Assembly (NCBI RefSeq): GCF_014023125.1
Contig: NZ_CP048914.1
Location: forward strand, 1,764,698 to 1,828,697
Source of the DNA: Candidatus Xianfuyuplasma coldseepsis
Lineage (GTDB): Bacteria; Bacillota_I; Bacilli_A; Izemoplasmatales; Izemoplasmataceae
Length of the DNA: 64,000 nucleotides
Reading direction: 5' to 3'
Part shown: piece by piece, positions 34,850 to 44,231 of the stretch
Layout: each line of letters starts with the position of its first letter
Numbering within the stretch: position 1 is the stretch's first letter
The notes under the pieces: generated by a model
Told to the model about the DNA's origin: nothing
Databases searched by the model: none
The model's input: the letters and a program-made list of their open reading frames with translations, nothing else
Translations under genes and position numbers: made by a program

Positions 34850-37782
34850 TATGCTCCTCCTTTCATCGTTGAAAGGAGACTGCGAATTCGGATATTCGCT
34901 GTTCCTAGGTTGTTAACTTCATCAATCTTGATACCCGTATATATTTTTCCTTCTTTTTGTAAAATCGCCTGAACTTCATCGGATGTGATTGCATCCAAAC
35001 CACAACCGAATGAAATCAACTGGATCAGATTCGCATTGGGCAATGTACTGATGAATTTCGCACTGTCGTATAGACGTGTATGATATGTCCATTGATTAAG
35101 TACTTTGACGAGTTCTTGATCGGCTTTAAAGTTGACACTATCTTCACTAATGACAACAATATCCAAACTTTGCAACAGTTTCGGAATCCCATGATTGATT
35201 TCGGGATCAACGTGGTAGGGTCGACCTGCTAATAGGATGATATTCTTATTATATAATTTGGCATAGAGTAACGCTTCTTCGCCTTTTAAAAAGATATCTT
35301 CGCGGTAATCATAATATGCGTCCAATGCCAGATTATACGCTTTCTTAATATCTTTTTTGGTGACGAGACGTTTGATGTCAAACGAATCCATTAGGTTTTT
35401 TAGGAAATGAACCTTCTCATTCAAACTAATGTATGGACTGACAAATGTCTTCAAATCCAAATCATCGACATTGGCTTTTATCACTTCGGGATAAAAGGCA
35501 ACAACAGGACAGTTGTACTCGTTATCACGATAATCTTTTTCAATAAAATTGTAGGGCATATTGGGATAAAAGATATAGTCCACATCTTTATTGATTAGAT
35601 TTTCAATGTGACCGTGAACGAGTTTTGCAGGATAACATGCTGTATCACTGGGGATGGTTCCTTGTCCCATTTCGTAGATGTCTTTGCTACTGCGATCACT
35701 ATACACGACTTGATAACCAAGCGAATCAAAGAACGTCCACCAAAATGGAATGTTTTCATACATATTTAATACCAGCGGAATACCGACAGATCCTTTATAT
35801 TCTTTACTAGAATCGGATTGGTATGAGAGAATTTTATCGTATTTATATAGGTATAGATTGGGAATGTCGTCTTTATGCGTATTCAGACCAGCCCCTTTTT
35901 CACAGCGATTCCCACTAATATAGGTTTTGTTTTTAAAAATATTCACAGTAAGACCACAATAATTACTACATTTACGGCAAACTGCCTTTTTCGTTCGATA
36001 AGTAAATGTTTGCAATTCGTCTTCTGTAAGGACGGATGATGTCGTCTCAACAGCTTCTTCACGAGCGATTAAGGCAGCACCAAAAGCACCCATTAAACCA
36101 GCGATGTTGGGACGAATCACATGCATACCTATTTCATTTTCAAATGCCCGCAATACAGCATTGTTGTAGAAGGTTCCTCCTTGAACAACAATGTTTTCCC
36201 CTAAATCACGACGTATATCAACAGTCCGAATCACTTTGTACAATGCGTTCTTCACAACACTATACGCTAATCCAGCACTAATATCATGAGTGGTGGCCGC
36301 TTCGGCTTGGGCTTGTTTTACACCACTATTCATAAATACGGTACACCGACTACCCAAATCCACCGGATACTTCGCATCTAGCGCAAGTTCTGCGAACTCT
36401 TTAATGTCATAGCCTAATGATGTACTAAATGTTTCTAAAAAGCTACCACAGCCACTACTACAGGCTTCATTTAAGATAATTGAGGAGATGACTTGTTGAT
36501 CAATCTTAAAACATTTCATGTCTTGGCCACCAATATCAATGATGAAGTCGACATCTGGGTTGAAAAAGGATGCGGCCCGATAATGACAGATCGTTTCCAC
36601 TTCACTACCATCGAGACGAAATGCATGTTTGATTAATTCTTCTCCATAACCAGTACTATAGGCCCCAACAATCGTTGTATTATCATTCATTTGTTGATAC
36701 ATGTCAAACAATGCAGCTTTGACAACGTCAACTGGATTCCCTTTATTAGAGGAGTAATAATAATAGAGTATGGTATTATGTTCACTTAGCAATACTAGCT
36801 TAGTTGTAGTGCTTCCAGCATCAATACCTAGATATGCATTACCGGAATAAGTCGCCAAATCTTCTTCTTTGACAGCATCTTTTTCATGACGGGCAATGAA
36901 CAGATCGTATTCATCATTGGAATCGAATAATGCGGGGAGTGTTTTCTTGACTTTTTTGTGATCCCGCTGATCGTATGCTTCTACTTTTTGTACGAGTTCA
37001 TCAATGGTAACATTCGTTTCCTCGGCACTGAGTGCGGCGCCATAGGCGACAAACACTTCTCCGTTTTGAGGAACAAAAACATCCGTTAAGTCGAGAAACT
37101 CAATAAATCGTTTGCGAAGTTCCGAAGCAAATGTCAATGGACCTCCTAGGAAAGCCACTTTACCTTGGATTTTACGTCCTTGTGAAAGCCCGGCAATCGT
37201 TTGATTGACAATCGCTTGATAGATGCTGATTGCGATATCGTTATGATTTGCCCCTTGATTTAATAGTGGTTGAATGTCACTCTTGGCGAATACACCGCAT
37301 CGTGAAGCGATGGGATAAATCTTATCATAATCTTTAGCAAGTTCATTAATTTGACTACTATTAACGTCTAATAGGGTTGCCATTTGATCAATAAATGCAC
37401 CCGTTCCACCAGCACAGGTTCCATTCATGCGTTGTTCGATATTGTTGCCATCGAAGAAAATAATCTTGGCATCTTCACCGCCCAGTTCGATGCAGACATC
37501 AAAATCACCAGACTCGTGCTGTAAGGCTGTTGTCGCACTGATGACTTCTTGGGTAAATTGAATGCCGATGTCCGTGGCTAAAAGCATACCGGCACTACCG
37601 GTAATATTGACAAGCATATGAGCTCCATTAAATTCAGTCTGAATACCTTGTACTAATTTTGTAAAGGACTTCGTAATACTGCTTTTATGGCGCATGTAGT
37701 CTTTGTATAGGATATTGGCGTCTTCATCAATGACAACACACTTGATCGTCGTTGAACCAATATCGATACCTACTCGTAACAT
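34849..37782 (-). CDS. Double acyl-CoA dehydratase activase with DUF2229 domain
   Basis: A 977-aa fusion. Domain 1 (about 1-255) and domain 2 (about 316-575) are both BadF/HgdC-type ASKHA ATPases: GIDIGSTTIK and GIDAGSTTTK phosphate loops, GTCAGGTGAF and EACSSGCGSF cluster loops, plus SRCGVF and SRCTVF. In characterised activases two monomers share one [4Fe-4S]; here the duplication could build it within one chain. A cysteine module CRKCSNYCG...NRC (602-627) follows, then a DUF2229 region (about 665-977) resembling dehydratase components. ATG 37782 (behind GTGGTGG) gives the conserved start MLRVGIDIG. Operon partner is the 420-aa protein. Substrate unknown. Confidence 0.88.
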   Translation of the reverse strand: MLRVGIDIGSTTIKCVVIDEDANILYKDYMRHKSSITKSFTKLVQGIQTEFNGAHMLVNITGSAGMLLATDIGIQFTQEVISATTALQHESGDFDVCIELGGEDAKIIFFDGNNIEQRMNGTCAGGTGAFIDQMATLLDVNSSQINELAKDYDKIYPIASRCGVFAKSDIQPLLNQGANHNDIAISIYQAIVNQTIAGLSQGRKIQGKVAFLGGPLTFASELRKRFIEFLDLTDVFVPQNGEVFVAYGAALSAEETNVTIDELVQKVEAYDQRDHKKVKKTLPALFDSNDEYDLFIARHEKDAVKEEDLATYSGNAYLGIDAGSTTTKLVLLSEHNTILYYYYSSNKGNPVDVVKAALFDMYQQMNDNTTIVGAYSTGYGEELIKHAFRLDGSEVETICHYRAASFFNPDVDFIIDIGGQDMKCFKIDQQVISSIILNEACSSGCGSFLETFSTSLGYDIKEFAELALDAKYPVDLGSRCTVFMNSGVKQAQAEAATTHDISAGLAYSVVKNALYKVIRTVDIRRDLGENIVVQGGTFYNNAVLRAFENEIGMHVIRPNIAGLMGAFGAALIAREEAVETTSSVLTEDELQTFTYRTKKAVCRKCSNYCGLTVNIFKNKTYISGNRCEKGAGLNTHKDDIPNLYLYKYDKILSYQSDSSKEYKGSVGIPLVLNMYENIPFWWTFFDSLGYQVVYSDRSSKDIYEMGQGTIPSDTACYPAKLVHGHIENLINKDVDYIFYPNMPYNFIEKDYRDNEYNCPVVAFYPEVIKANVDDLDLKTFVSPYISLNEKVHFLKNLMDSFDIKRLVTKKDIKKAYNLALDAYYDYREDIFLKGEEALLYAKLYNKNIILLAGRPYHVDPEINHGIPKLLQSLDIVVISEDSVNFKADQELVKVLNQWTYHTRLYDSAKFISTLPNANLIQLISFGCGLDAITSDEVQAILQKEGKIYTGIKIDEVNNLGTANIRIRSLLSTMKGGA

Positions 37783-37884
37783 CGAACCACCACTTTTTAA
37801 ATGTACAGTATTCATTTTACTACAAATTTATGAAATTGTAAGGCTTATTTACAAGACTTCTATTGTAAAACGTTTTATTCTAAA

Positions 37885-37912
37885 TAAAAAAAGCAAGAAT
37901 TACTTGCTTTTT
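37885..37912 (-). terminator. Terminator after the AraC-type regulator gene
   Basis: Ten-bp stem AAAAAGCAAG/CTTGCTTTTT, 5-nt loop and further T on the minus strand, overlapping the stop. Confidence 0.9.
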
Positions 37913-38778
37913 AGGGGAATGCGAATGAAATAATAACAAAGCTCCATACCGCTGTGCTCATAGGCTTTCACAAATGATTGATCAAATTCGTAGTCTTTGA
38001 TATCGACATCGAAATCTTCTAGGGCAATCCGACGAACTTGTCGTAACGCCATCTCGAACTCGGCTTCTGTGAAACCAGGATGTTCAAAGACAAGATAGGT
38101 TTGTTCTGGAATAATGACTTCTTGAAAACCATATCTAGGATCTACCTGATAGTCTATCGCAGCATCTTTACCAAATAGATAACCGTTTGCGGTAAAGGCT
38201 CCATACCCTTCACTGTATCGTCCTGGGATACTAGCCAACACGCCGTGTAGTTCATCGCAATCATTCCCTTCTTCTTGATCAACCAGGGTCCAAAAGTCCA
38301 TGTAATTGGTGACGTTATCACGTGTCAAATAAATAAATTTGTGTTCGGGCATAGTTTCAAATCGAATCTTAATCTCGGAATCGTGTACCATAATAATCTC
38401 TCCTTTGGATGGAATTTTAGTGGGAAATAACACATCTTTCTTAAACACATATGGAATCATTCGCTTTGTTTGTACGTATTCACCAGGAGTAATCGAAAAT
38501 GCATTGACAAAGGCGCGAGTAAATGCTTCTTGACTGCCATATCCAAATTGCACCGCCACATCAATAATCCGAATTTGATGATCACGAAGCATCATCGCCG
38601 CCTTGGTTAATCGGCGTAGTTGGATATAATTTCGTAAGGTACTACCCGTGTAGCGTTTAAACTCACGACTCGTATGCGAACTACTGTAGCGGATATAGTT
38701 ACTAATTTCTTGTAGTGTAATCTCTTCTTCAAGCTTACCTTCAAGCCAATTGATTGCCTGCTGTATGTCTAATTTCAT
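37900..38778 (-). CDS. AraC-family regulator with GyrI-like effector domain
   Basis: A 292-aa transcription factor. Residues 1-105 form the double helix-turn-helix AraC domain (ITLQEISNYIRYSSSHTSREF and IRIIDVAVQFGYGSQEAFTRAF, ending ITPGEY); residues 120-292 resemble the GyrI-like small-molecule-binding fold (FETMPEHKFIYLTR, then EVIIPEQTYLVFEHPG). This order is that of the Rob/SoxS-GyrI type regulators. ATG 38778 follows GGAGGTGACC. It is divergent from the preQ1-controlled transporter; whether it regulates that gene, itself or distant targets is unknown. Confidence 0.9.
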   Translation of the reverse strand: MKLDIQQAINWLEGKLEEEITLQEISNYIRYSSSHTSREFKRYTGSTLRNYIQLRRLTKAAMMLRDHQIRIIDVAVQFGYGSQEAFTRAFVNAFSITPGEYVQTKRMIPYVFKKDVLFPTKIPSKGEIIMVHDSEIKIRFETMPEHKFIYLTRDNVTNYMDFWTLVDQEEGNDCDELHGVLASIPGRYSEGYGAFTANGYLFGKDAAIDYQVDPRYGFQEVIIPEQTYLVFEHPGFTEAEFEMALRQVRRIALEDFDVDIKDYEFDQSFVKAYEHSGMELCYYFIRIPLKSK

Positions 38779-38857
38779 GGTCACCTCCACTACTACAATA
38801 CCAAATCGAGTTGGATTTGTTTTGATTTGAAATGCTCACTTCTATTATATGTTCTAG

Positions 38858-38886
38858 TTGACAATAAGACAATTCTATTATATAGT
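38858..38886 (+). promoter_or_regulatory. Promoter of the preQ1 riboswitch-yhhQ unit
   Basis: TTGACA, 17-nt spacer, TATAGT: nearly consensus. Start would be close to 38893, just before the aptamer. Confidence 0.88.
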
Positions 38887-38896
38887 TAGAACGCTC

Positions 38897-38937
38897 ACGC
38901 AGTTCGGAACCATCCTGCGATATCAAAACTAAGGAGG
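38897..38937 (+). ncRNA. PreQ1-I-type riboswitch
   Basis: P1 forms from CGCAG (38898-38902) and CTGCG (38915-38919); the loop TTCGGAACCATC and the A-rich tail CAAAACTAAGG match preQ1-I class sequences. The tail merges with the AAGGAGG ribosome site of yhhQ, implying translational control: bound preQ1 hides the ribosome site. The downstream YhhQ transporter fits the ligand. Confidence 0.88.
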
Positions 38938-38944
38938 ACTATCT

Positions 38945-39652
38945 ATGAGTAATGAGCTATTATGGCTATTATTTGCCATGGTGAATTTTATTTTAATAGT
39001 AGGTATGTATAAGTTGTTCGGAAAAACGGGGTTATTCGCTTGGATTGCCCTAGGTACAATCATCGCCAATATTCAAGTAACCAAAACCATCATGTTTGAA
39101 CTTGGTGATATTACTATTATTGCGACACTGGGAAACATCATGTATGGAACATTGTTTCTCATTACCGACACATTGAGTGAAAAATACGGACATAAAATGG
39201 CAAAGAAAGCTGTTTATATTGGATTTTATAGCTTACTAGCTACAGTTATCATAATGCAAATGGCAATTGCGTTCAATCCCTTAGATGAACAAGATATCTT
39301 TCATATCGCCATCGTTAACATCTTTGATGTAATGCCACAGATTGCTGGTGCGAGTTTACTTGCCTATATTGTATCTCAGCTATTTGATGTCTTTATGTTT
39401 CAAAAGATTCGCTCGAAGTTTCCGGCGGACAAATACTTGTGGTTGCGGAACAACGGATCGACGATGTTGTCACAATTGATTGATACAACGTTGTTTGTAC
39501 CACTAGCTTTTATCGGCTGGCAACCATGGGATATCATCGGAGAAATCTTTATCACAACATACATCATTAAAGTGATTGTAGCGATGTTGGATACGCCATT
39601 TGTGTATCTAATGAAACGTATTACACCACTACCACTATTAAATGAAGAATAG
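38945..39652 (+). CDS. yhhQ: Queuosine-precursor transporter YhhQ family (VUT family)
   Basis: Integral membrane protein of about six helices, 235 aa, of the vitamin-uptake-transporter/YhhQ family that imports queuosine precursors such as preQ0 or preQ1. Family landmarks include NIQVTKTIMFELG, GNIMYGTLFLITDTLSEKYG (the ATD/TDTLSE motif), QIAGASLLAYIVSQLFDVFMF and LRNNGSTMLSQLIDTTLF. The preQ1-I-type riboswitch that includes its ribosome-binding site independently supports the substrate class. AAGGAGG sits eight bases before ATG. A hairpin with T-run follows the stop. Confidence 0.93.
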   Translation: MSNELLWLLFAMVNFILIVGMYKLFGKTGLFAWIALGTIIANIQVTKTIMFELGDITIIATLGNIMYGTLFLITDTLSEKYGHKMAKKAVYIGFYSLLATVIIMQMAIAFNPLDEQDIFHIAIVNIFDVMPQIAGASLLAYIVSQLFDVFMFQKIRSKFPADKYLWLRNNGSTMLSQLIDTTLFVPLAFIGWQPWDIIGEIFITTYIIKVIVAMLDTPFVYLMKRITPLPLLNEE

Positions 39653-39670
39653 GACTTGTCCTATTTTTTT
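39649..39670 (+). terminator. Terminator after yhhQ
   Basis: Stem ATAGGA/TCCTAT with a 4-nt loop and T-run, overlapping the yhhQ stop. Confidence 0.85.
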
Positions 39671-39679
39671 GATTTATCA

Positions 39680-39708
39680 TTGTAAACGCTATCATTATAA
39701 GATATAAT
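39680..39708 (+). promoter_or_regulatory. tnaA promoter
   Basis: TTGTAA, 17-nt spacer, TATAAT. The -35 element overlaps the cre-like site. Confidence 0.8.
39681..39694 (+). promoter_or_regulatory. cre-like catabolite-response element at tnaA
   Basis: TGTAAACGCTATCA fits the Bacillus cre consensus TGWAARCGYTWNCW at every position and overlaps the -35 box, a repressing position. A CcpA protein is assumed, not seen in this window. Confidence 0.65.
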
Positions 39709-39739
39709 ACTTTTGGTATAAATTAGACGAGGTGATACT

Positions 39740-41125
39740 ATGGACAACAAATACGTCGCTCCACCCTATCGAATTAAAATGGTGGAACCGATTCGAATGA
39801 CATCGCGGGAAGAACGCGAGGAGTTACTTAAACAAGCAGGATATAATCCTTTTTCTTTGCGTAGTGAAGATGTGTACATTGATTTGCTAACAGATAGCGG
39901 TACCGGGGCAATGAGCCATTTTCAATGGGCGGCACTGATGCAAGGCGATGAAGCGTACGCTGGAAGTCGAAGTTTTTATAAATTGGAGCGTGTCGTCAAA
40001 GAGATTACTGGGTATCAATATGTTATTCCGGCACATCAAGGTCGTGGTGCAGAACAAGTACTATTGCCTCAACTAGTTCATCATGATGACATGTACTTTA
40101 TTAGTAATATGCATTTTGACACCACACGAGCCCATGTCGAAATGGCCGGTGCCCGTGCGATTGATTGCAACATTGATGCTGTTTTGGACACCGAGACATA
40201 TCATCCCTTTAAAGGGAATTTCGATGTCGATCGTTTGGTTATGTTAATTAAGAAAAAAGGTGCTAAAAATATTGCTGGAATTATAATGACAATTACTAAT
40301 AATTCAGCTGGTGGCCAGCCGGTTAGCATGGATAATATGAAACGTGTTGCCACCATCGCTAAAGAATCTAATATTCCGTTATTAATTGACGGTGCTCGAT
40401 ACGCAGAAAATGCCTATTTTGTCCAACAACGGGAATTAGAATACAAAGATAAGACGATTCAGGAAATTGTCTTCGAAGCATTTCAATTAGCTGATATCTT
40501 TTTAATGTCTAGTAAAAAAGATGGGTTGAGCAACATTGGTGGTCTCATTGTTATTAAAGATAATGAAGATTTATACAACAAGTGCCGTACCTACATCGTT
40601 CCGATGGAAGGATTTCCAACCTATGGTGGACTAGCTGGTCGGGATATGGAAGTACTTAGTGTGGGGTTACTCGAAGCCCTTGAAACGGATTACTTACAAC
40701 ATCGATTGGATCAAGTGCGGTATTTAGGGGATCGCCTTCGTGAAGCAGGTGTTCCAATTCAATATCCGACTGGAGGACATGCGGTATTTGTGGATTGCAA
40801 GAAAATGGTCCCCCAAATCCCTTATCATCAGTTCCCAGCACAAGCCGTTTGTAATGAGGTCTATCTTGAAGCAGGGGTACGACCAGTTGAAATTGGTAGT
40901 TTTTTACTGGGTCGAGACCCAGATACCCATGAAAACTTAGAGTCACCTCTTGAGCTAATGCGATTGACAATCCCACGACGAACTTATACGTATCGTCATC
41001 TTGATGTCGTTGCTGATGCTGTGATTGCTGTTTACAATCGTCGTCATTCGTTAAAAGGACTGACGTTTGATTACGAACCCCCTGTCTTACGTCACTTCAC
41101 TGCAAGATTAAAACCAATAAAATAA
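39740..41125 (+). CDS. tnaA: Tryptophanase
   Basis: PLP-dependent beta-eliminating lyase, 461 aa, turning tryptophan into indole, pyruvate and ammonia. Shared family motifs are [46 protein letters not shown] and the PLP lysine in MSSKKDG (about 259-260). Tyrosine phenol-lyase is the alternative, but this protein has the tryptophanase-type [11 protein letters not shown] and VLRHFTARL (His452, where tyrosine phenol-lyase has Phe). GAGGTGATACT precedes ATG 39740. No TnaC-like leader peptide or tryptophan permease was found; a cre-like element overlaps the promoter. Confidence 0.92.
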   Translation: MDNKYVAPPYRIKMVEPIRMTSREEREELLKQAGYNPFSLRSEDVYIDLLTDSGTGAMSHFQWAALMQGDEAYAGSRSFYKLERVVKEITGYQYVIPAHQGRGAEQVLLPQLVHHDDMYFISNMHFDTTRAHVEMAGARAIDCNIDAVLDTETYHPFKGNFDVDRLVMLIKKKGAKNIAGIIMTITNNSAGGQPVSMDNMKRVATIAKESNIPLLIDGARYAENAYFVQQRELEYKDKTIQEIVFEAFQLADIFLMSSKKDGLSNIGGLIVIKDNEDLYNKCRTYIVPMEGFPTYGGLAGRDMEVLSVGLLEALETDYLQHRLDQVRYLGDRLREAGVPIQYPTGGHAVFVDCKKMVPQIPYHQFPAQAVCNEVYLEAGVRPVEIGSFLLGRDPDTHENLESPLELMRLTIPRRTYTYRHLDVVADAVIAVYNRRHSLKGLTFDYEPPVLRHFTARLKPIK

Positions 41126-41145
41126 GCCTTCATGGCTTTTTTTAT
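41124..41145 (+). terminator. Terminator after tnaA
   Basis: Stem AAGCC/GGCTT with 5-nt loop and a seven-T run, overlapping the tnaA stop. Confidence 0.82.
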
Positions 41146-41173
41146 TGTCACATGACTGCATATTTGTTACAAT
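41145..41173 (+). promoter_or_regulatory. Promoter of the DUF975 gene
   Basis: TTGTCA, 17-nt spacer, TACAAT directly after the tnaA terminator. Confidence 0.78.
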
Positions 41174-41204
41174 AGGGTAGATATTTTACAAAGGGGGATG
41201 TTAT

Positions 41205-42008
41205 ATGACATTTCGAGAATTAAAAACGCGAGCACGGCAACATTTACAGGGAAATTGGGGGATTGCAATTATTGCGATGATCTTATTCTCTGCAATTAAT
41301 GGATTACCGAATTCATTGGTTCAAGCAGCTCGTCTTGGCGTTGACAATCTAGCATTTCTACTACCGGTCTCACAAATAGTTGGTATTATCAGTATCCTGT
41401 TAATACCACTTGTGGTTGGATACAATCGAATCCATCTTGATTTAGCAGAGGGAACACCAACCAACCTCGATCAAATGTTTTATCCATTTCGAAGAGGACA
41501 ATATGGACGATCCTTATTAACGATGTTTTTGGTCCAATTATTTACCGGATTATGGACATTACTGTTTATTATTCCCGGAATCATAAAAGCATTCTCGTAT
41601 GCAATGACGTCCTATATCTTAGCAGATCCGATGTATGATTCTCTCGAGGGAACTGAACCAATCACCGAATCAAGAGAGTTAATGGATGGCCATAAAATGG
41701 AATATTTCTTATTGATACTATCGATTATTTGGTGGATTATTCCATTTGTGATTATGTTACCTATTGTTGCAGTAGTGATTGAGGCATGGACGATATTCAG
41801 CTTACTACTAGGCGGAATAGCAGTCGTCATAATCTTTATCCTTGGCCCATATATTCAACAAGTAACGGCTGAATTCTATCTCGACTTGACGGGACCAGGA
41901 AAACCAAGTACATCAGCGGAATCATCACCACCAGTAATGAAAAACGATCCCCTTGATGTGACAGATGACGAGGAAGAGGACGATCCATTCGCAGATTATT
42001 ACAATTAA
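41205..42008 (+). CDS. DUF975 family membrane protein
   Basis: A 267-aa protein with about six hydrophobic segments. The N-terminus MTFRELKTRARQHLQGNWGIAI and the central motif TESRELMDGHKMEYF match the DUF975 family (commonly ITESRxLMKGxKW). The C-terminal 40 residues form an acidic, proline-rich cytosolic tail (DVTDDEEEDDPF), longer than usual. Function is not known. It has its own near-consensus promoter, a GGGGG-type ribosome site and a bidirectional terminator shared with queA, so it appears to be expressed alone. Confidence 0.85.
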   Translation: MTFRELKTRARQHLQGNWGIAIIAMILFSAINGLPNSLVQAARLGVDNLAFLLPVSQIVGIISILLIPLVVGYNRIHLDLAEGTPTNLDQMFYPFRRGQYGRSLLTMFLVQLFTGLWTLLFIIPGIIKAFSYAMTSYILADPMYDSLEGTEPITESRELMDGHKMEYFLLILSIIWWIIPFVIMLPIVAVVIEAWTIFSLLLGGIAVVIIFILGPYIQQVTAEFYLDLTGPGKPSTSAESSPPVMKNDPLDVTDDEEEDDPFADYYN

Positions 42009-42038
42009 AAAAACGGACCACGTCCGTTTTTATTTTTG
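42007..42038. terminator. Bidirectional terminator between DUF975 and queA
   Basis: Stem AAAAACGGAC/GTCCGTTTTT with 3-nt loop and A/T runs either side. Confidence 0.92.
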
Positions 42039-43064
42039 GGGTAATATAAACATGCTGTCACCAAAGCTAAAGAACCGATATTTCTCTTTAATGGCTTCAT
42101 GGTAGGCATTCATAATTGCGGTTCTTCCAGCCAGAGCACTAACCAGCATCAACAATGTACTCTTTGGTAGATGAAAGTTTGTAATTAATCCATCGATCGC
42201 TTTAAAGACATGTCCAGGATATATAAATATATCGCTCCATCCTGATGTTTCATTAAAGTTATCATAATCTCGCATTACCGTTTCTAATGTGCGCAGCGAA
42301 GTCGTTCCAACCGCAATTATTCGACGGTTATCTTGACTAGCTTTGTTTAAAATGGCAGCTGTTTCTGCTGACATTTGATAATACTCGGTATGCATGTGAT
42401 GGTCTTCAATCTGCTCCACTTGAACAGGGCGGAACGTTCCAAGACCGACGTGTAATGTAATGTATGCGAGTGTAACACCCATATCTTCAATCTGTCTTAA
42501 CAACGGTTTCGTAAAGTGTAATCCAGCAGTTGGTGCTGCGGCACTACCTTTGTATTTATTGTATACGGTTTGATACCGATTTTGATCCTCTAGTTTTTCA
42601 TGGATATAGGGGGGAAGTGGCATTTCTCCCAATTGATCTAAAATCTCAAATAAAATACCGTCATATTCAAGTTTAAAATCACGTAATCCTTCTTCTTTTT
42701 CAGCAATACAACGAGCTTTTAGTCGTCCGTCACCAAATGAAATAACCGATCCAACATGAACACGACGAGCCTTTTTAGTCAGACATTCCCATATATCGTT
42801 CTGTAATTGCTTTAGTAGTAACAGCTCGATTGTTGCCCCGGTTTCCTCTTTTGTACCAATGATTCTTGCAGGGATAACGGATGTATCATTGAGGACAAGA
42901 ACATCACCGGACTGTAAAAAGTCGGTGATGTGTTTAAAGTGTTCATGGACAATCTCTCCGGTAGTTGGATTCAATACCAACAAGCGGGATGCACTGCGAT
43001 CTTGTAATGGCGTTTGCGCAATCAACTCTTCTGGTAATATATAATCAAAATCGTTGATATGCAT
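42030..43064 (-). CDS. queA: tRNA preQ1(34) S-adenosylmethionine ribosyltransferase-isomerase
   Basis: Transfers the ribosyl part of S-adenosylmethionine to preQ1 already in tRNA, giving epoxyqueuosine. The 344-aa protein has [38 protein letters not shown], the [10 protein letters not shown] motif, [14 protein letters not shown] and [15 protein letters not shown]. Its ATG overlaps the ruvB stop by one base (TAATG), the typical ruvB-queA arrangement; tgt is not adjacent. With tgt and the yhhQ riboswitch it shows an active queuosine branch. No QueG/QueH gene lies in the window. Confidence 0.96.
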   Translation of the reverse strand: MHINDFDYILPEELIAQTPLQDRSASRLLVLNPTTGEIVHEHFKHITDFLQSGDVLVLNDTSVIPARIIGTKEETGATIELLLLKQLQNDIWECLTKKARRVHVGSVISFGDGRLKARCIAEKEEGLRDFKLEYDGILFEILDQLGEMPLPPYIHEKLEDQNRYQTVYNKYKGSAAAPTAGLHFTKPLLRQIEDMGVTLAYITLHVGLGTFRPVQVEQIEDHHMHTEYYQMSAETAAILNKASQDNRRIIAVGTTSLRTLETVMRDYDNFNETSGWSDIFIYPGHVFKAIDGLITNFHLPKSTLLMLVSALAGRTAIMNAYHEAIKEKYRFFSFGDSMFILPQK

Positions 43065-44068
43065 TAGAACAACCTCATATTATGGGACTTTTTAAAGTGT
43101 TTAAAAGCTTTTTCAGTAGTCACACGACCACGAGGAGTGCGTTTAATGAACCCAATCTGAAGTAAATAAGGTTCATAGACGTCTTCCATGGTTGTCGGTT
43201 CTTCACCAATCGACGCTGCCAAACTGTCCAATCCAACTGGACCACCACCAAAATTCTCAATGATTCCCAGTAAATAGGCATAGTCTTTACCATCAAGTCC
43301 AATTTCATCGATGTTTAGTTTTCCGAGAGCTAGTTTACACATATCCATATCAATAATGCCGTCATTTAAGACATCCGCAAAATCACGTACACGACGGAAT
43401 AGGCGATTGACGATACGAGGGGTTCCGCGGCTTCTGCGAGCAATTTCAAACGTTGCATCTTCATGGATTTCCGTTTCAAATATATTGGCCGTTCGTTGAC
43501 AAATTTCCTTCAACTCAGCTTCATTATAATATTCAAGTTTATGAACAACACCAAAGCGGTCGCGTAAAGGCGCACTAAGATCGCCGAATCGAGTGGTTGC
43601 ACCAACTAAAGTGAACGGTGGTAAATCGACACGAATTGATTTACTGGTCGAATCGCGCCCGACGATAATATCAATCACATAATCCTCCATTGCTGGATAT
43701 AATATCTCCTCAACAACACGTGGTAATCGATGGATTTCGTCAATAAAGAGTATATCACCGGGTTCTAAACTGGTTAAAATGACGGCTAAATCTCCTGAAC
43801 GCTCGATTGAAGGACCGCTTGTTATTTTTATGTTAACTCCTACTTCATTCGCAATAATATTAGCCAAAGTAGTTTTACCTAGCCCAGGCGGACCATACAA
43901 AAGGACATGATCCAATGCCTCGTTCCGATTCTTTGCTGCACGAATAAAAATATCCATCATTTCTTTTACTTCCGTTTGGCCAATGTATTCGGTTAAATAT
44001 TTCGGACGCAAGGAATGATTTTCAATATCTTCAGGTAGTATATCGCTTGTATAGACACGTTCACTCAT
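43064..44068 (-). CDS. ruvB: Holliday junction branch-migration ATPase RuvB
   Basis: Hexameric AAA+ motor driving branch migration with RuvA. The 334-aa protein begins with the [18 protein letters not shown] linker, Walker [12 protein letters not shown], Walker [10 protein letters not shown], sensor 1 [20 protein letters not shown] and the arginine finger in that loop; the C-terminal winged helix includes RTPRGRVT. ruvA is not upstream: the adjacent region holds divergent promoters and a plus-strand coiled-coil operon. Followed by overlapping queA. Confidence 0.97.
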   Translation of the reverse strand: MSERVYTSDILPEDIENHSLRPKYLTEYIGQTEVKEMMDIFIRAAKNRNEALDHVLLYGPPGLGKTTLANIIANEVGVNIKITSGPSIERSGDLAVILTSLEPGDILFIDEIHRLPRVVEEILYPAMEDYVIDIIVGRDSTSKSIRVDLPPFTLVGATTRFGDLSAPLRDRFGVVHKLEYYNEAELKEICQRTANIFETEIHEDATFEIARRSRGTPRIVNRLFRRVRDFADVLNDGIIDMDMCKLALGKLNIDEIGLDGKDYAYLLGIIENFGGGPVGLDSLAASIGEEPTTMEDVYEPYLLQIGFIKRTPRGRVTTEKAFKHFKKSHNMRLF

Positions 44069-44151
44069 AGTAACACCTCATAAAAATTATACTTGTTCTA
44101 GGTCTATTTTACAAAAGAATTTTCATTAATTGAAACTTCATACACTAATTA

Positions 44152-44180
44152 TTGTATATTAAAAATAAGTATGATACAAT
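44152..44180 (+). promoter_or_regulatory. Promoter of the giant coiled-coil operon
   Basis: TTGTAT, 17-nt spacer ending TGA, TACAAT (extended -10). The transcript would have a leader of about 45 nt before ATG 44232. Confidence 0.8.
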
Positions 44181-44231
44181 AAAATGAAGGGGAATGGCTT
44201 AACAATTAGATATTCCGGGAGGTGCAACAAG

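Noticed and set aside
39740-41125. Tyrosine phenol-lyase as an alternative to tryptophanase
   Set aside because: Histidine in LRHFTARL and the [11 protein letters not shown] block match tryptophanase; phenol-lyases have LRFFTARF and a different block.
44184-44231. N-terminal extension of coiled-coil protein A
   Set aside because: The extension contains the GGGAGGTG ribosome site for ATG 44232 and non-coiled-coil, cysteine-containing sequence; the later start fits better.
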